Both the position numbers and the translations under genes were made by a program. From NCBI GenBank assembly GCA_043744375.1, contig JAYTUU010000142.1, positions 1-47,331 on the forward strand: a DNA stretch of 47,331 bases, written 5' to 3'. Source of the stretch: CAIYPH01 sp043744375 (GTDB lineage Bacteria > Pseudomonadota > Alphaproteobacteria > Acetobacterales > Acetobacteraceae). Shown piece after piece: positions 24,591-33,434 of the stretch. The stretch's first letter is position 1. Each line of letters opens with the position of its first letter. The notes below the pieces were generated by a model. It ran no database searches and was not told the DNA's origin. It saw nothing but the letters and a program-made list of their open reading frames with translations.

Positions 24591-25496
24591 TCAATTGGCG
24601 CCATGCTTGGTTGCGATCTTGCGCAACTCCGCCGTTAGCAGCTTGACCGATGGCGAGGCGTCGACGTGGCGGCGGCTGATAATACCTGCCTCGCGGGCGA
24701 AGTGCAGATCGCCGTGGTCGACCGCGACGATGCCCTGGGCTTCCTCCTGCAGCAGAGTCTGCGTCGTCGTCAGGCCGAGGCAATCGGTCAGTCGCAGCGT
24801 CGCCAGGATGAGTGAGAGGGACTCCGTCTCGACGGCCGCGACCGGCTCGGCCAGCCCCGCGGCCTGGAAGGCCCGCGACAGGCGCTGGCGTACGAGTTCG
24901 TGCGGACCAGGCAGCACCCAGCGCTGGGCGGCGTAGTCGGCAAGTGTCCGGCCCGGTTTGGCGAGCAGCGGATGGCCGGCGCGGCCGATCACGCGAATGA
25001 CGTCGCTGGTCAGGCGCATGAACCGCAGATCGGGGTCGATCCGGTTGTCCGGCAGGGCGCCGACGACTACGTCCAACCCGCCGACGCGCAGGCGGCCGAT
25101 CAGTTTGTCGGGAAATCCGGTCTCCACGGTGAAGCGCAGATTGGGGTGTTGCACCATGATCGTGGCGATCGATTCGGGCAGATGCCGGCTGAGCCAGGAC
25201 GGGCCGGCGCCAATGCGGGCATGGCCGATGGTGCCGCCGGCGATCCCCGTCACCTCCGCGCGGGCCTCGCCGAGTTGGCCCTCGATCAGCCGGACATGGC
25301 GGAACAGCGCGCGCCCGGCCTCCGTCAACTCGATGCCGCGGCCGTGGCGCTGATACAGCTTGGTCCCGAGTTCGCGCTGCAACCGCTCCATGCTCTTGGA
25401 CAGTCCGGGCTGGGTGATGTTCATCGCCTCGGCGGCATGGCTGAGATTGAGTCGCTCGGCGATGGCGAGAAAGAGCTGAAGTTGGCGGTAGTCCAA
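24591..25496 (-). CDS. LysR-family transcriptional regulator
   Basis: 301 residues starting at TTG 25496, preceded by GGGGGAG at a normal distance; no in-frame ATG gives the family N-terminus. The winged helix-turn-helix occupies residues 1-60 (RQLQLFLAIAERLNLSHAAEAMNITQPGLSKSMERLQRELG), followed by an effector domain starting near 90. It is divergent from the sulfatase-linked ABC operon (96-nt gap) and lies upstream of the sugar-type ABC cluster in the same direction. By the usual LysR arrangement it most likely controls the divergent plus-strand operon and perhaps both. The inducer is unknown. Confidence 0.9.
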   Translation of the reverse strand: MDYRQLQLFLAIAERLNLSHAAEAMNITQPGLSKSMERLQRELGTKLYQRHGRGIELTEAGRALFRHVRLIEGQLGEARAEVTGIAGGTIGHARIGAGPSWLSRHLPESIATIMVQHPNLRFTVETGFPDKLIGRLRVGGLDVVVGALPDNRIDPDLRFMRLTSDVIRVIGRAGHPLLAKPGRTLADYAAQRWVLPGPHELVRQRLSRAFQAAGLAEPVAAVETESLSLILATLRLTDCLGLTTTQTLLQEEAQGIVAVDHGDLHFAREAGIISRRHVDASPSVKLLTAELRKIATKHGAN

Positions 25497-25592
25497 GATC
25501 CACTCCCCCTAGTCATGATTTCTGCTACTGTCGGTCAATTGCCCCCCCCGTTCAAGGTCGCCACGGTCGCAAAAACCAGTGGGGAGGCTGAT
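25497..25592. promoter_or_regulatory. divergent LysR / organosulfate-operon control region
   Basis: This 96-nt gap separates the start codons of the LysR gene and the binding-protein gene, so it must hold both promoters and any LysR site. I see a C8 run near 25545 and a good ribosome site (GGGGAGG) at about 25580-25587, but no clear T-N11-A box. Confidence 0.45.
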
Positions 25593-26648
25593 ATGCGGAT
25601 CGCGCGACGGACGATGATCGCCGGACTCGCCGCAAGCGCGCCGACGTTCCTGATCGCGAAGCGCGGGCAGGCGCAAACGGGGGGACCCTCCGAGCCCGGC
25701 CAGATCGACATCGCCCGGGCCAAGGCCGAGGGCAAGGTCGTTCTCTACACCAGCCTGGACACGCAGATTGTCGATGCCATCAATGCCGGGTTCCGCGAAA
25801 AATACGGCATCGAGGTGCAGTATTTCCGCGGCGGCTCGGCGGATGTGACCTCCAAGGTGCTGGCCGAAGCCGACGCGGGCAGGCCGCAGGCGGACATGGT
25901 CGATGCCTCTGATCTCGCGGCGTTGCTGCTGATGAAGAGCAAGAACCTGCTCAGGCCGTTCAAATCCGCCGCCGCCGATGCCATCGGCAAGGCGTTGCGC
26001 GATGGCGACGGCACCTGGATCACCGACCGGCTGACCCAGGCGGTGATCCAGTACAACACCGCGGAGTTCGCCACCGCGCCGCCCGCGCACTGGAGCGATC
26101 TTGGCAAATCCGGCATGAACGGGCGCCTGGTTTATTTCTCCAGCGCCAATGGCGACGGCGCGCCGCGTATTCTGACCCTTGCGCAGCATCTCGGCTGGGA
26201 TCTGGTCAAGGCGATGGCGGCAACCAAACCGTTGCGTGTGCAGACGCCGCAACTGATCACCCAGGTGATCGAGCGCGGGGAACGCAAGGCCGGGTTCCTG
26301 CAGAACGACAACATCGCCTGGCGCTCGAAACTCCAGGGCAAGCCGACGGATTTCGTGTTCCCATCCGAGGGCGTTCCGACCGAGCTGGGTGCCTGCGGCC
26401 TGCTGCGGAGTTCGTCACGGCCGCACGCGGCGGCGCTGTATCATGAATGGTGGATGGGGCCGCAGGGCCAGGCGATCCTGGTGAAGGGTGGCAAGTATTC
26501 GAGCCGCTCGGACGTGGCGCCGCCGGAGGGCAGCACGAAGCTGACGGACCTCAAGCTGCTCATGCTCGACTATGCGGACTACCAGAAGAACCGCGCGGCG
26601 AACCTCGATCAGATGGCGCGCGTATTCGGCGGCGAGTGGGGCAATTGA
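25593..26648 (+). CDS. ABC substrate-binding protein (FbpA/PhnS-like fold), Tat-type signal
   Basis: 351 residues. The N-terminus MRIARRTMIAGLAASAPTFL is a twin-arginine-like signal. The mature protein starts KVVLYTSLDTQIVDAINAGFREKYGIEVQYFRGGSADVTSKVLAE, the pattern of the iron(III)/2-aminoethylphosphonate binding-protein group. The tandem tyrosines that hold ferric iron in FbpA proteins are not visible in the expected C-terminal part, so an organic anion is more likely than iron. ATG 25593 follows GGGGAGG; the longer frame is an antisense shadow of LysR. First gene of the operon with two sulfatases and a formylglycine-generating enzyme, hence a probable organosulfate binder (inference). Confidence 0.85.
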   Translation: MRIARRTMIAGLAASAPTFLIAKRGQAQTGGPSEPGQIDIARAKAEGKVVLYTSLDTQIVDAINAGFREKYGIEVQYFRGGSADVTSKVLAEADAGRPQADMVDASDLAALLLMKSKNLLRPFKSAAADAIGKALRDGDGTWITDRLTQAVIQYNTAEFATAPPAHWSDLGKSGMNGRLVYFSSANGDGAPRILTLAQHLGWDLVKAMAATKPLRVQTPQLITQVIERGERKAGFLQNDNIAWRSKLQGKPTDFVFPSEGVPTELGACGLLRSSSRPHAAALYHEWWMGPQGQAILVKGGKYSSRSDVAPPEGSTKLTDLKLLMLDYADYQKNRAANLDQMARVFGGEWGN

Positions 26649-28357
26649 CGGCGGCCGTCCTATCAATACCGCCGGCGCGCCGGAGTGTCGGGGCGCAGGG
26701 CGCCATCCTCGGCGCGGCGGTGGCGCTGCTGTTGTTTCTGGTCGGCTACCCGTTGCTGTGGCTGCTGCTGGGCGCGTTTGGCCTGCCGCAATCCTTTGGC
26801 CTGGACAGCCTGGAGCGCGCTGTCATGCGGCAGCAGAACTACACAGCGCTCGTCAACACGTTGCAATTGGCGCTCGGTGCGGGGCTGATGAGCATTGCCC
26901 TTGGGGTTCCGCTGGCCTGGGCGACCGCGCGCAGCACCATGGCGTTGCGGCGGACCGTGCACGCCCTGGTGGCGCTCTCCTACATCACCCCGCCCTATCT
27001 GACCGCGCTCGCCTACATCATCCTGCTCGGGCCGGATGCCGGGCATTTCAACCGCCTGCTCCGCGCGGCCCTCGGGCTCGATGCAGGCCCGTTCAACATC
27101 TTCAGCATGCCTGGCGTGATCTTTGTCATCGGCATCCATGTCTTCGCGTTCACCTATTTTCTCACCTATGGCGCGCTGCGCTCGATCGACGCCTCACTGG
27201 AGGAGTCGGCCCAGATACTCGGCGCGCGGCGCTGGCAGACGACGTTGCGGGTGAACCTGCCGTTGGTGGCGCCCGCGATCACCGGCGGCGCACTTCTGGC
27301 GGCGATCGACTCGATGGCGTTGTTCGGGCCGCAGGCGATCATCGGTATGCCCGCGCAGATCGTGTTCCTGCCGACGCGCATCTACGCCACGATCGGCGGC
27401 TACCCGCCGCGCTGGGGGGAGGCGGCGTCGCTCTCGCTCGTGCTGGTCGCGCTTACCGTCGTGGGCCTCGCCGTGCAGCGTTACTTTCTGGAGCGGCGCT
27501 CCTACGTCACCATTGGCGGCCGCGGCGCGCGCATGCAGCGCGTTGAACTCGGCGCGGCGCGCTGGGTGTTGCTGGCGTTCTGTCTGTTCGTGGTGTTCTT
27601 CAGCGCCGTGGCACCGATCGGCGTGCTGACCGTGACGGCATTCTCCAAGAGCTGGATTGACCCGCCTTCGTTTGCAAACTTCACGCTGGAGCATTTCGCG
27701 ACTGCGCTGTTCCTCGACCAGATCGCCGTTCGCGGCATCTACAACAGCTTTCGTCTGGCGACGGCCGCCGCCACACTCGCGGTGGCGATCGGGGCCGCTG
27801 TTGCGTATCTCGATTTGCGCACGACCCTGCGCGGGCGGCGTCTGCTGGACTATCTGGCCATCCTGCCGCTCGGCCTGCCGGGGACTGTGATGGCGGTGGC
27901 CGTGCTGCTCGCCTTCATCCGCCTGCCCGTGCCGATCTACGGCACGATCTGGATCCTGCTCATCGCCTATGTCGCCCGCTTCATCCCCTTTGCCACGCGC
28001 AGTGCCAACGCGACCTTCCGCCAGATCGACTCCTCGTTGGAGGAAGCCGGCCGGATCGTCGGCGCGTCGTGGTGGCAGAGCATCCGTCGCATCCTGATCC
28101 CGCTGTCGCGCCCGGGTCTGCTCGTCGCCTTCCTGCTGGTCTTCATTCCCGCATTCGGCGAGTTGAGCGCGACCATCCTGCTCTACACCGGCGGTACTGA
28201 AACGATTGCCATTGCCATCTACCGCCTGAACGACCTCGGCCAGCTCGAAGTCGTTGCCGCCCTCGCCGTGTTCACGATCGCCGTGGTGCTGGGACTGAGC
28301 GCGCTGGTGCAATTCCTGTCGGGGCCCGATGCCGCCGACACGCCGGCGCGCGGCTAG
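26645..28357 (+). CDS. fused two-domain ABC permease (FbpB-like)
   Basis: About 570 residues with two complete permease domains in one chain, as in FbpB/SfuB proteins. Each half has its own EAA loop: EESAQILGARRWQTTLRVNLPL in the first and EEAGRIVGASWWQSIRRILIPL in the second. About twelve hydrophobic segments. The best start is TTG 26645, which overlaps the binding-protein stop (TTGA) and has GAGTGGGG upstream; no ATG or in-frame GTG precedes the first membrane segment. A longer frame back to 26447 overlaps the binding-protein gene and is not real. It forms the inner-membrane channel with the ATPase that follows 2 nt later. Confidence 0.87.
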   Translation: MTAAVLSIPPARRSVGAQGAILGAAVALLLFLVGYPLLWLLLGAFGLPQSFGLDSLERAVMRQQNYTALVNTLQLALGAGLMSIALGVPLAWATARSTMALRRTVHALVALSYITPPYLTALAYIILLGPDAGHFNRLLRAALGLDAGPFNIFSMPGVIFVIGIHVFAFTYFLTYGALRSIDASLEESAQILGARRWQTTLRVNLPLVAPAITGGALLAAIDSMALFGPQAIIGMPAQIVFLPTRIYATIGGYPPRWGEAASLSLVLVALTVVGLAVQRYFLERRSYVTIGGRGARMQRVELGAARWVLLAFCLFVVFFSAVAPIGVLTVTAFSKSWIDPPSFANFTLEHFATALFLDQIAVRGIYNSFRLATAAATLAVAIGAAVAYLDLRTTLRGRRLLDYLAILPLGLPGTVMAVAVLLAFIRLPVPIYGTIWILLIAYVARFIPFATRSANATFRQIDSSLEEAGRIVGASWWQSIRRILIPLSRPGLLVAFLLVFIPAFGELSATILLYTGGTETIAIAIYRLNDLGQLEVVAALAVFTIAVVLGLSALVQFLSGPDAADTPARG

Positions 28358-28359
28358 CC

Positions 28360-29472
28360 ATGGCCTTCATCGACATTGCCGGCATCGGCAAGCGGTTCGG
28401 CGCATTCCAGGCGCTCGGCGGCATCGATCTGGCGATCGAGGCGCGCGAGTTCATCACCTTCCTCGGCCCCTCCGGCTGCGGCAAGACGACGCTGCTCCGC
28501 ATTCTCGCGGGGTTCATCGCGCCCGATGTCGGCACCATCACGGTCGACGGGCAGGCGCTCTCGACCCCGGGATCGGTGGTACCGCCGGAGGCGCGCCGCA
28601 TGGGTATGGTGTTCCAGAACTATGCGGTCTGGCCGCATTTGTCGGTCTTCGAGAACGTCGCCTTTGGGCTGCGGATTGCGAAGCTGGCGCGCGGCGCGAT
28701 CGACGATCGGGTGCGCCGGGTGCTGTCGGCGGTGGGGCTGGAGGGGTTGGAAGGCCGCCATCCCGGCCAACTCTCGGGCGGCCAGCAACAGCGCGTGGCC
28801 CTCGGCCGCTCGCTGGTGATGGAGCCGGCGATCCTGCTGCTCGACGAACCGCTCTCGAACCTTGATGCCAAGCTGCGTGAGCGGATGCGCACGGAATTGA
28901 AGGACCTCCAGCGCCGCACTGGTATCACCTTCATCTACGTCACCCACGACCAGGCCGAGGCGATGGCGCTGTCGGACCGGATTGTCGTGTTCAACAAGGG
29001 CCGGGTGCAGCAGACGGGCACGCCGCGCGAGGTCTATGAACGGCCGGCAAATCTGTTCGTCGCGGATTTCATGGGGCTGGTGAACAGGGTATCGGGAATG
29101 GCAATCCCGCAATCTGACGGCTCGGTGCGGATGCGCATCGGCGGGCAGATGATCTCCGCCCGCGCGCCGGCGGGATCGTCAGTCGCGCCTGGCCCGGTGA
29201 TCGTGGCCATCCGGCCAGAGGCGATCCGCCTGGGTGCGGCATCCGTCGAGCCAGGCATGAACAACCTGAGTGGCACGGTGGCCGAGAGTGTCTTCCTCGG
29301 CAACATCATCGACTACCGGATCGACGTCGGCGGAACGATGCTGCGCGTCCAGGGCGGACGATGGAGCAATTATGCGCCCGGCACGGCCATCCAACTCTGC
29401 GTCCCCGCCAGCGAATGCCTCGCCATCGACGGTGCAACCGACGACGGCAATGCCAACAACGACGACGACTGA
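28360..29472 (+). CDS. ABC transporter ATP-binding protein (FbpC/PotA-like)
   Basis: 370 residues. Walker A GPSGCGKTTLLRILAG (about 36-51), Q-loop in MVFQNYAVWPHLS, signature LSGGQQQRVALGRSLV (about 137-152), Walker B ILLLDEPLSNLD (about 157-168) and H-loop in YVTHDQAEAM. A C-terminal TOBE domain (about 290-360) is present. It starts 2 nt after the permease stop and would energise import by that permease. The downstream sulfatase gene starts 35 nt later on the same strand, consistent with one transcript. Confidence 0.93.
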   Translation: MAFIDIAGIGKRFGAFQALGGIDLAIEAREFITFLGPSGCGKTTLLRILAGFIAPDVGTITVDGQALSTPGSVVPPEARRMGMVFQNYAVWPHLSVFENVAFGLRIAKLARGAIDDRVRRVLSAVGLEGLEGRHPGQLSGGQQQRVALGRSLVMEPAILLLDEPLSNLDAKLRERMRTELKDLQRRTGITFIYVTHDQAEAMALSDRIVVFNKGRVQQTGTPREVYERPANLFVADFMGLVNRVSGMAIPQSDGSVRMRIGGQMISARAPAGSSVAPGPVIVAIRPEAIRLGAASVEPGMNNLSGTVAESVFLGNIIDYRIDVGGTMLRVQGGRWSNYAPGTAIQLCVPASECLAIDGATDDGNANNDDD

Positions 29473-29507
29473 CAGCTGCGATATTCAGCGAGCAACGGAA
29501 CAATACC

Positions 29508-30974
29508 ATGAAGCCGGCGACAAAACCGCGAAACCTGCTCTTCATCATGTCCGACGAGCACAACAAACACGTGCTCGGCGTGGCCGGCCATCCGGTGATC
29601 CAGACGCCCAATCTCGATCGCCTTGCCCGTTCCGGGGTGCGCTTCACCGATGCCTACTGCAACTCGCCGATTTGCGTTCCCTCGCGGGCGAGTTTCCAGA
29701 CCGGCCGCTACGTCAATCAGATCCGTTTCTGGGATAACGCGATCGCCTATGACGGCAGTGTGCCGTCCTGGGCGCATCGCCTGAAAGCGGCCGGGCATCG
29801 CGTCGACTCGATCGGAAAACTGCATTTCCGCAGCGCCGATGACGATAACGGCTTCACTAAGGAACACATGCCGCTGCACGTCGTCGACGGCGTAGGCGAC
29901 CCGATCGGCATGCTGCGCGATCCGCCGCCGCCCCGATTGGCGACGCTGCGCCTGGCGGCCGATGCGGGACCCGGCGATTCCACCTATCAGGGCTATGACG
30001 ACCGCATCACCGCGGCGGCACAGGACTGGCTGCATGCCCGCGCCGCCCATCCGGATGACAAACCGTGGGTGTTGTTTGTTTCGCTCGTGTGTCCGCACTT
30101 TCCCCTGAAATCGCGACCGGAATGGTTCAACCTCTACCCCGGCGACAGCTTGCCCTGGCCGGCGATGTACGATCCGTCCGAGCGCCCGTCACATCCCTTC
30201 ATCGATGCGATGCGCAAATGCCAGCTCTACGAGCAGGGTTTCGACGATCCGAGGAAGGTGCGCACGGCGCTGGCGGCCTACTTCGGCATGGTCAGCTTCG
30301 TCGATCACAATGTCGGGCTGTTGATGAAGGCGCTCGCCGAGAGCGGTCTCGATGGGGAGACCCGGATCATCTACACCAGCGACCACGGCGATAATCTCGG
30401 TACGCGCGGGCTGTGGGGCAAGTCGAACATGTACGAGGAAGCGGCGGGCATCCCGATGATCATGGCCGGCCCCGAAGTGCCGGCGGGCGTGGTCTGCCGG
30501 GATCCCGTTTCGTTAGTGGACGCATTTCCGACGATCGTCGATTGCGTCGGTCTGCCGATGAACCCGGACGACCGCGATCTGCCCGGCGTGCCGTTGCTCG
30601 ATATCGTCCGTGGCGTGGCGCCGGCACGGACGGTGATGAGCGAGTATCATGCGGCGGGATCGGCGACCGGGGCGTTCATGATCCGTCACGGCAGTTTCAA
30701 GCATATCCACTATGTCGGCATGCCACCGCAGCTGTTCGACCTCGCGGCCGACCCCGGTGAGCGGCGCGACCTGGCGTCCGAGCCAGGCTATGGCGGTGTG
30801 CTGGCGGATTGCGAGGCGGCATTGCGCCGCGTGGTGAACCCCGAGGCGGCCGATGCGCAGGCGCGCGCCGATCAGGCCACCAAGATCGCGTCGCTCGGCG
30901 GGCGTGAGGTGATCCTGGCGAAGGGGAGTTTCGGGTACTCGCCAGTGCCGGGCATGAACCCCGTCTACAACTAG
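29508..30974 (+). CDS. type I sulfatase (formylglycine-dependent), cytoplasmic
   Basis: 488 residues of the alkaline-phosphatase-like sulfatase family. The maturation motif is C56-V-P-S-R in NSPICVPSRASFQTGRY; C56 becomes formylglycine, the catalytic nucleophile. The N-terminal metal site is IMSDEH (D16) and the second is TSDHGDN (about 282-288). No signal peptide precedes the first strand (MKPATKPRNLLFIM), so it acts in the cytoplasm on something imported. ATG 29508 is chosen because the first core strand begins a few residues later. It lies between the ABC ATPase and the formylglycine-generating enzyme. The motif resembles choline-sulfatase relatives, but the substrate is not determined. 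Confidence 0.92.
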   Translation: MKPATKPRNLLFIMSDEHNKHVLGVAGHPVIQTPNLDRLARSGVRFTDAYCNSPICVPSRASFQTGRYVNQIRFWDNAIAYDGSVPSWAHRLKAAGHRVDSIGKLHFRSADDDNGFTKEHMPLHVVDGVGDPIGMLRDPPPPRLATLRLAADAGPGDSTYQGYDDRITAAAQDWLHARAAHPDDKPWVLFVSLVCPHFPLKSRPEWFNLYPGDSLPWPAMYDPSERPSHPFIDAMRKCQLYEQGFDDPRKVRTALAAYFGMVSFVDHNVGLLMKALAESGLDGETRIIYTSDHGDNLGTRGLWGKSNMYEEAAGIPMIMAGPEVPAGVVCRDPVSLVDAFPTIVDCVGLPMNPDDRDLPGVPLLDIVRGVAPARTVMSEYHAAGSATGAFMIRHGSFKHIHYVGMPPQLFDLAADPGERRDLASEPGYGGVLADCEAALRRVVNPEAADAQARADQATKIASLGGREVILAKGSFGYSPVPGMNPVYN

Positions 30975-30984
30975 GAGTCTTCGG

Positions 30985-31947
30985 GTGGCAGCAACTCCGC
31001 ACGGGATGAGCGGTGCGCCGGTATCCTGCTGCGCGGGGCTGGAACGGCGAGGGGGGAGGCGCGCCGTCCAGGCCGTGACGACCTCAGTGCTCCCGCGGCC
31101 TGCCCGGCTGGTCCGCATTCCCGGCGGGCGGTTCGTGATGGGAACTGATACCAGCCCGCTGCCGCAGGATGGCGAGGCGCCTGCGCGCCGCGTCGACATC
31201 CGGCCATTCGCGATCGATCCGGCAACAGTGACCAACGACGGGTTCGCCGCCTTCGTTGAAGCCACTGGCTATCGGACGGAAGCGGAGCGTTTCGGATGGT
31301 CGCTCGTGTTCCGACGGTTTGTCGAAAGCGAATTGGCGACGCTATCGCCTGATGCCCCGTCCTGGTGGTGCAGGATCGAGGGCGCGTCGTGGCGCCATCC
31401 GGAGGGACCGGCTTCGACGCTCCAGGGGCGTGACGATCACCCGGTTGTTCATGTCTCGTGGCACGACGCCACCGCCTTCGCGGCGTGGGCGGGCGGTCGT
31501 CTGCCAAGCGAGGCAGAGTGGGAATGCGCGGCCGCCGGCGGGCTGGCGGGGCCGCGCTTCCCGTGGGGCGATGCCGAACCCGACGATATCTCCTATCAGC
31601 CGTGCAACATCTGGCAGGGTAATTTCCCGGCCCGCAACAGTGCGGCGGATGGGTATGTCGGCACTGCTCCCGTCAATAGTTTTGCACCCAACGGCTTCGG
31701 TTTGCACAACATGGTCGGCAATGTCTGGGAATGGTGCGCCGATCCGTTTCGGATACGCTCGATTTCCCGACCAGCAAAGCAGCGCAACGAAGCCGCCCGC
31801 GCGGAGCACATGCGCCTGCTCAAGGGTGGTTCGTATCTGTGCCACAAATCCTACTGCTACCGATACCGGATTGCCGCGCGCACCGGGGCGGGCGCTGACA
31901 GTTCCACTGGCCATGTCGGTTTCCGTCTTGCCTACGATATCGGCTGA
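30985..31947 (+). CDS. formylglycine-generating enzyme (sulfatase-modifying factor)
   Basis: 320 residues. This copper-dependent oxidase converts the sulfatase C-x-P-S-R cysteine to formylglycine. Seen: FVMGTD opening of the FGE-sulfatase domain (about 50-55), VVHVSWHDATAFAAWAGGRLPSEAEWE in the core, GNVWEWCADPF, and the catalytic pair C286 and C291 in GGSYLCHKSYCYRYR, matching the human enzyme's two cysteines. GTG 30985 follows AGGAG at good distance and keeps the N-terminal SCCAGLERR, an element I remember from bacterial homologues. It sits between its two presumed clients, 10 nt after one sulfatase and 41 nt before the other. Confidence 0.95.
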   Translation: MAATPHGMSGAPVSCCAGLERRGGRRAVQAVTTSVLPRPARLVRIPGGRFVMGTDTSPLPQDGEAPARRVDIRPFAIDPATVTNDGFAAFVEATGYRTEAERFGWSLVFRRFVESELATLSPDAPSWWCRIEGASWRHPEGPASTLQGRDDHPVVHVSWHDATAFAAWAGGRLPSEAEWECAAAGGLAGPRFPWGDAEPDDISYQPCNIWQGNFPARNSAADGYVGTAPVNSFAPNGFGLHNMVGNVWEWCADPFRIRSISRPAKQRNEAARAEHMRLLKGGSYLCHKSYCYRYRIAARTGAGADSSTGHVGFRLAYDIG

Positions 31948-31988
31948 TCCGCCAAACCCCAGATGCCCCCAAATCGAGGAAGACGCCC

Positions 31989-33428
31989 ATGCGCCCAGCC
32001 AATCTCGTCGTGATCATGTCCGATGAGCACCACCCCCGCGCCATGGGTGCCGCCGGGCATCCATTCGTGGTCACGCCGAACCTCGATCGGCTTGCCGCCC
32101 GTGGCACACGGTTCGACGCCGCCTACTGCAACTCGCCGATCTGCGTGCCCTCGCGGGCCTCGTTCGCGACCGGTCGCTACGTGCATGCGCTCGGCAACTG
32201 GGACAACGCGATGGCCTATGACGGCAGCGTGCCTGGCTGGGGCCACGCGCTGCAACGCGGCGGCCACCGTGTCGATTCGATCGGCAAGCTGCATTACCGC
32301 AACGCCGAAGACCCCACCGGTTTCGATCGCCAATATCATGCGATGCATATCTACGGTGGCTATGGCATGGTCTGGGGTGCCCTGCGCAATGGCGAGGCCG
32401 ATTTCACCGAGCGCGCCCATGTGATGATGGGGCCGATGGGCACAGGACTGTCGAAATACAACATCTACGACGACCGCATCGCCACCGAGGCGGAACGCTG
32501 GCTCGCCGATGCCGCCGCCGCACCCGGCGACCGACCGTGGGTGCTCTATCTCGGTTTCGTCGCTCCGCACTTTCCGCTGACGGTGCCGCAGGAATTCCTT
32601 GATCTCTATCCACCCGACACGATGGCGCCGCCGCGTATGCATCCGAAGGATGGCCACCCCCGCCACCCCTGGCTCGAACGCAGCCACCAGCTCCATCCCG
32701 TCGATGATGCCTTCGACGATGCCGGCCGCCGGTTGGCCACCGCCTGCTACTACGGGCTGTGCACCTGGATCGACCGCCAGGTCGGCCGCGTCATCACCGC
32801 GCTGGATCGCACCGGCCTAGCGGACACCACGCGCGTCATCTACACCTCCGACCACGGCGACAACATCGGCGCGCGTGGCATCTGGGGCAAGAGTACGCAC
32901 TACGACGACGCTGTCGGCGTGCCGATGATCATGGCCGGTCCTGGGATTGCGGCCGGGCAGGTCTGCACGACCCCGGTCAGCCTCGTTGATCTCGCGCCCA
33001 CTATCATGGATGCGGTCGGCGCCGATCCGTATGACTGGGCGACGGACCTTCCTGGCCGGTCACTGTTCGAGATCGCGGCCGCGCCCGATGACGCCACGCG
33101 CACGGTGTTCTCCGAATACCATGCGTTCGCCTCACCCTCAGCCACATTCATGCTGCGCAACGGGCGCTACAAGTACAACCACTATGTCGGCTACGAACCG
33201 GAATTGTTCGACCTCCAGCTTGATCCCGGCGAGGAGCGCAACCTCGCCGCCGATCCCGGGCACGCCACGATCCTGGCCGGCTTCGCGGCCCAACTGCGCG
33301 GCATGCTCGATCCCGATGCCGTCGATGCCCAGGCGAAGGCCGACCAGGCCGCCCTGATCGCTCGGTTCGGCGGGCCGGAGAAGGCGAGCAATATTGGCGC
33401 TCCCGGGGCGACGCCGGCGCCCGACTGA
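31989..33428 (+). CDS. second type I sulfatase, cytoplasmic
   Basis: 479 residues, clearly paralogous to the sulfatase at 29508. Maturation motif C52-V-P-S-R in NSPICVPSRASFATGRY; metal motifs IMSDEH (D12) and TSDHGDN; no signal peptide. The N-terminal 60 residues and the DHGDN to GKS segment are closely similar between the two, while the middle (about 85-240) diverges (here YHAMHIYGGYGMVWG and PMGTGLSKYN), so they probably cleave different sulfate esters. GAGGAAGACGCCC precedes ATG 31989. Last gene of the operon, 6 nt before the convergent exporter gene ends. Confidence 0.92.
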   Translation: MRPANLVVIMSDEHHPRAMGAAGHPFVVTPNLDRLAARGTRFDAAYCNSPICVPSRASFATGRYVHALGNWDNAMAYDGSVPGWGHALQRGGHRVDSIGKLHYRNAEDPTGFDRQYHAMHIYGGYGMVWGALRNGEADFTERAHVMMGPMGTGLSKYNIYDDRIATEAERWLADAAAAPGDRPWVLYLGFVAPHFPLTVPQEFLDLYPPDTMAPPRMHPKDGHPRHPWLERSHQLHPVDDAFDDAGRRLATACYYGLCTWIDRQVGRVITALDRTGLADTTRVIYTSDHGDNIGARGIWGKSTHYDDAVGVPMIMAGPGIAAGQVCTTPVSLVDLAPTIMDAVGADPYDWATDLPGRSLFEIAAAPDDATRTVFSEYHAFASPSATFMLRNGRYKYNHYVGYEPELFDLQLDPGEERNLAADPGHATILAGFAAQLRGMLDPDAVDAQAKADQAALIARFGGPEKASNIGAPGATPAPD

Positions 33429-33434
33429 GCCGCC

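Noticed and set aside
24900..25592. Upstream extension of the binding-protein frame
   Set aside because: It is antisense to the LysR gene; the Tat-type signal and GGGGAGG site place the start at 25593.
25593..29472. Calling this ABC system an iron(III) importer
   Set aside because: The fold and fused permease are Fbp-like, but the ferric-binding tyrosine pair is not visible and the operon carries sulfatases and FGE. Iron cannot be fully excluded without an alignment.
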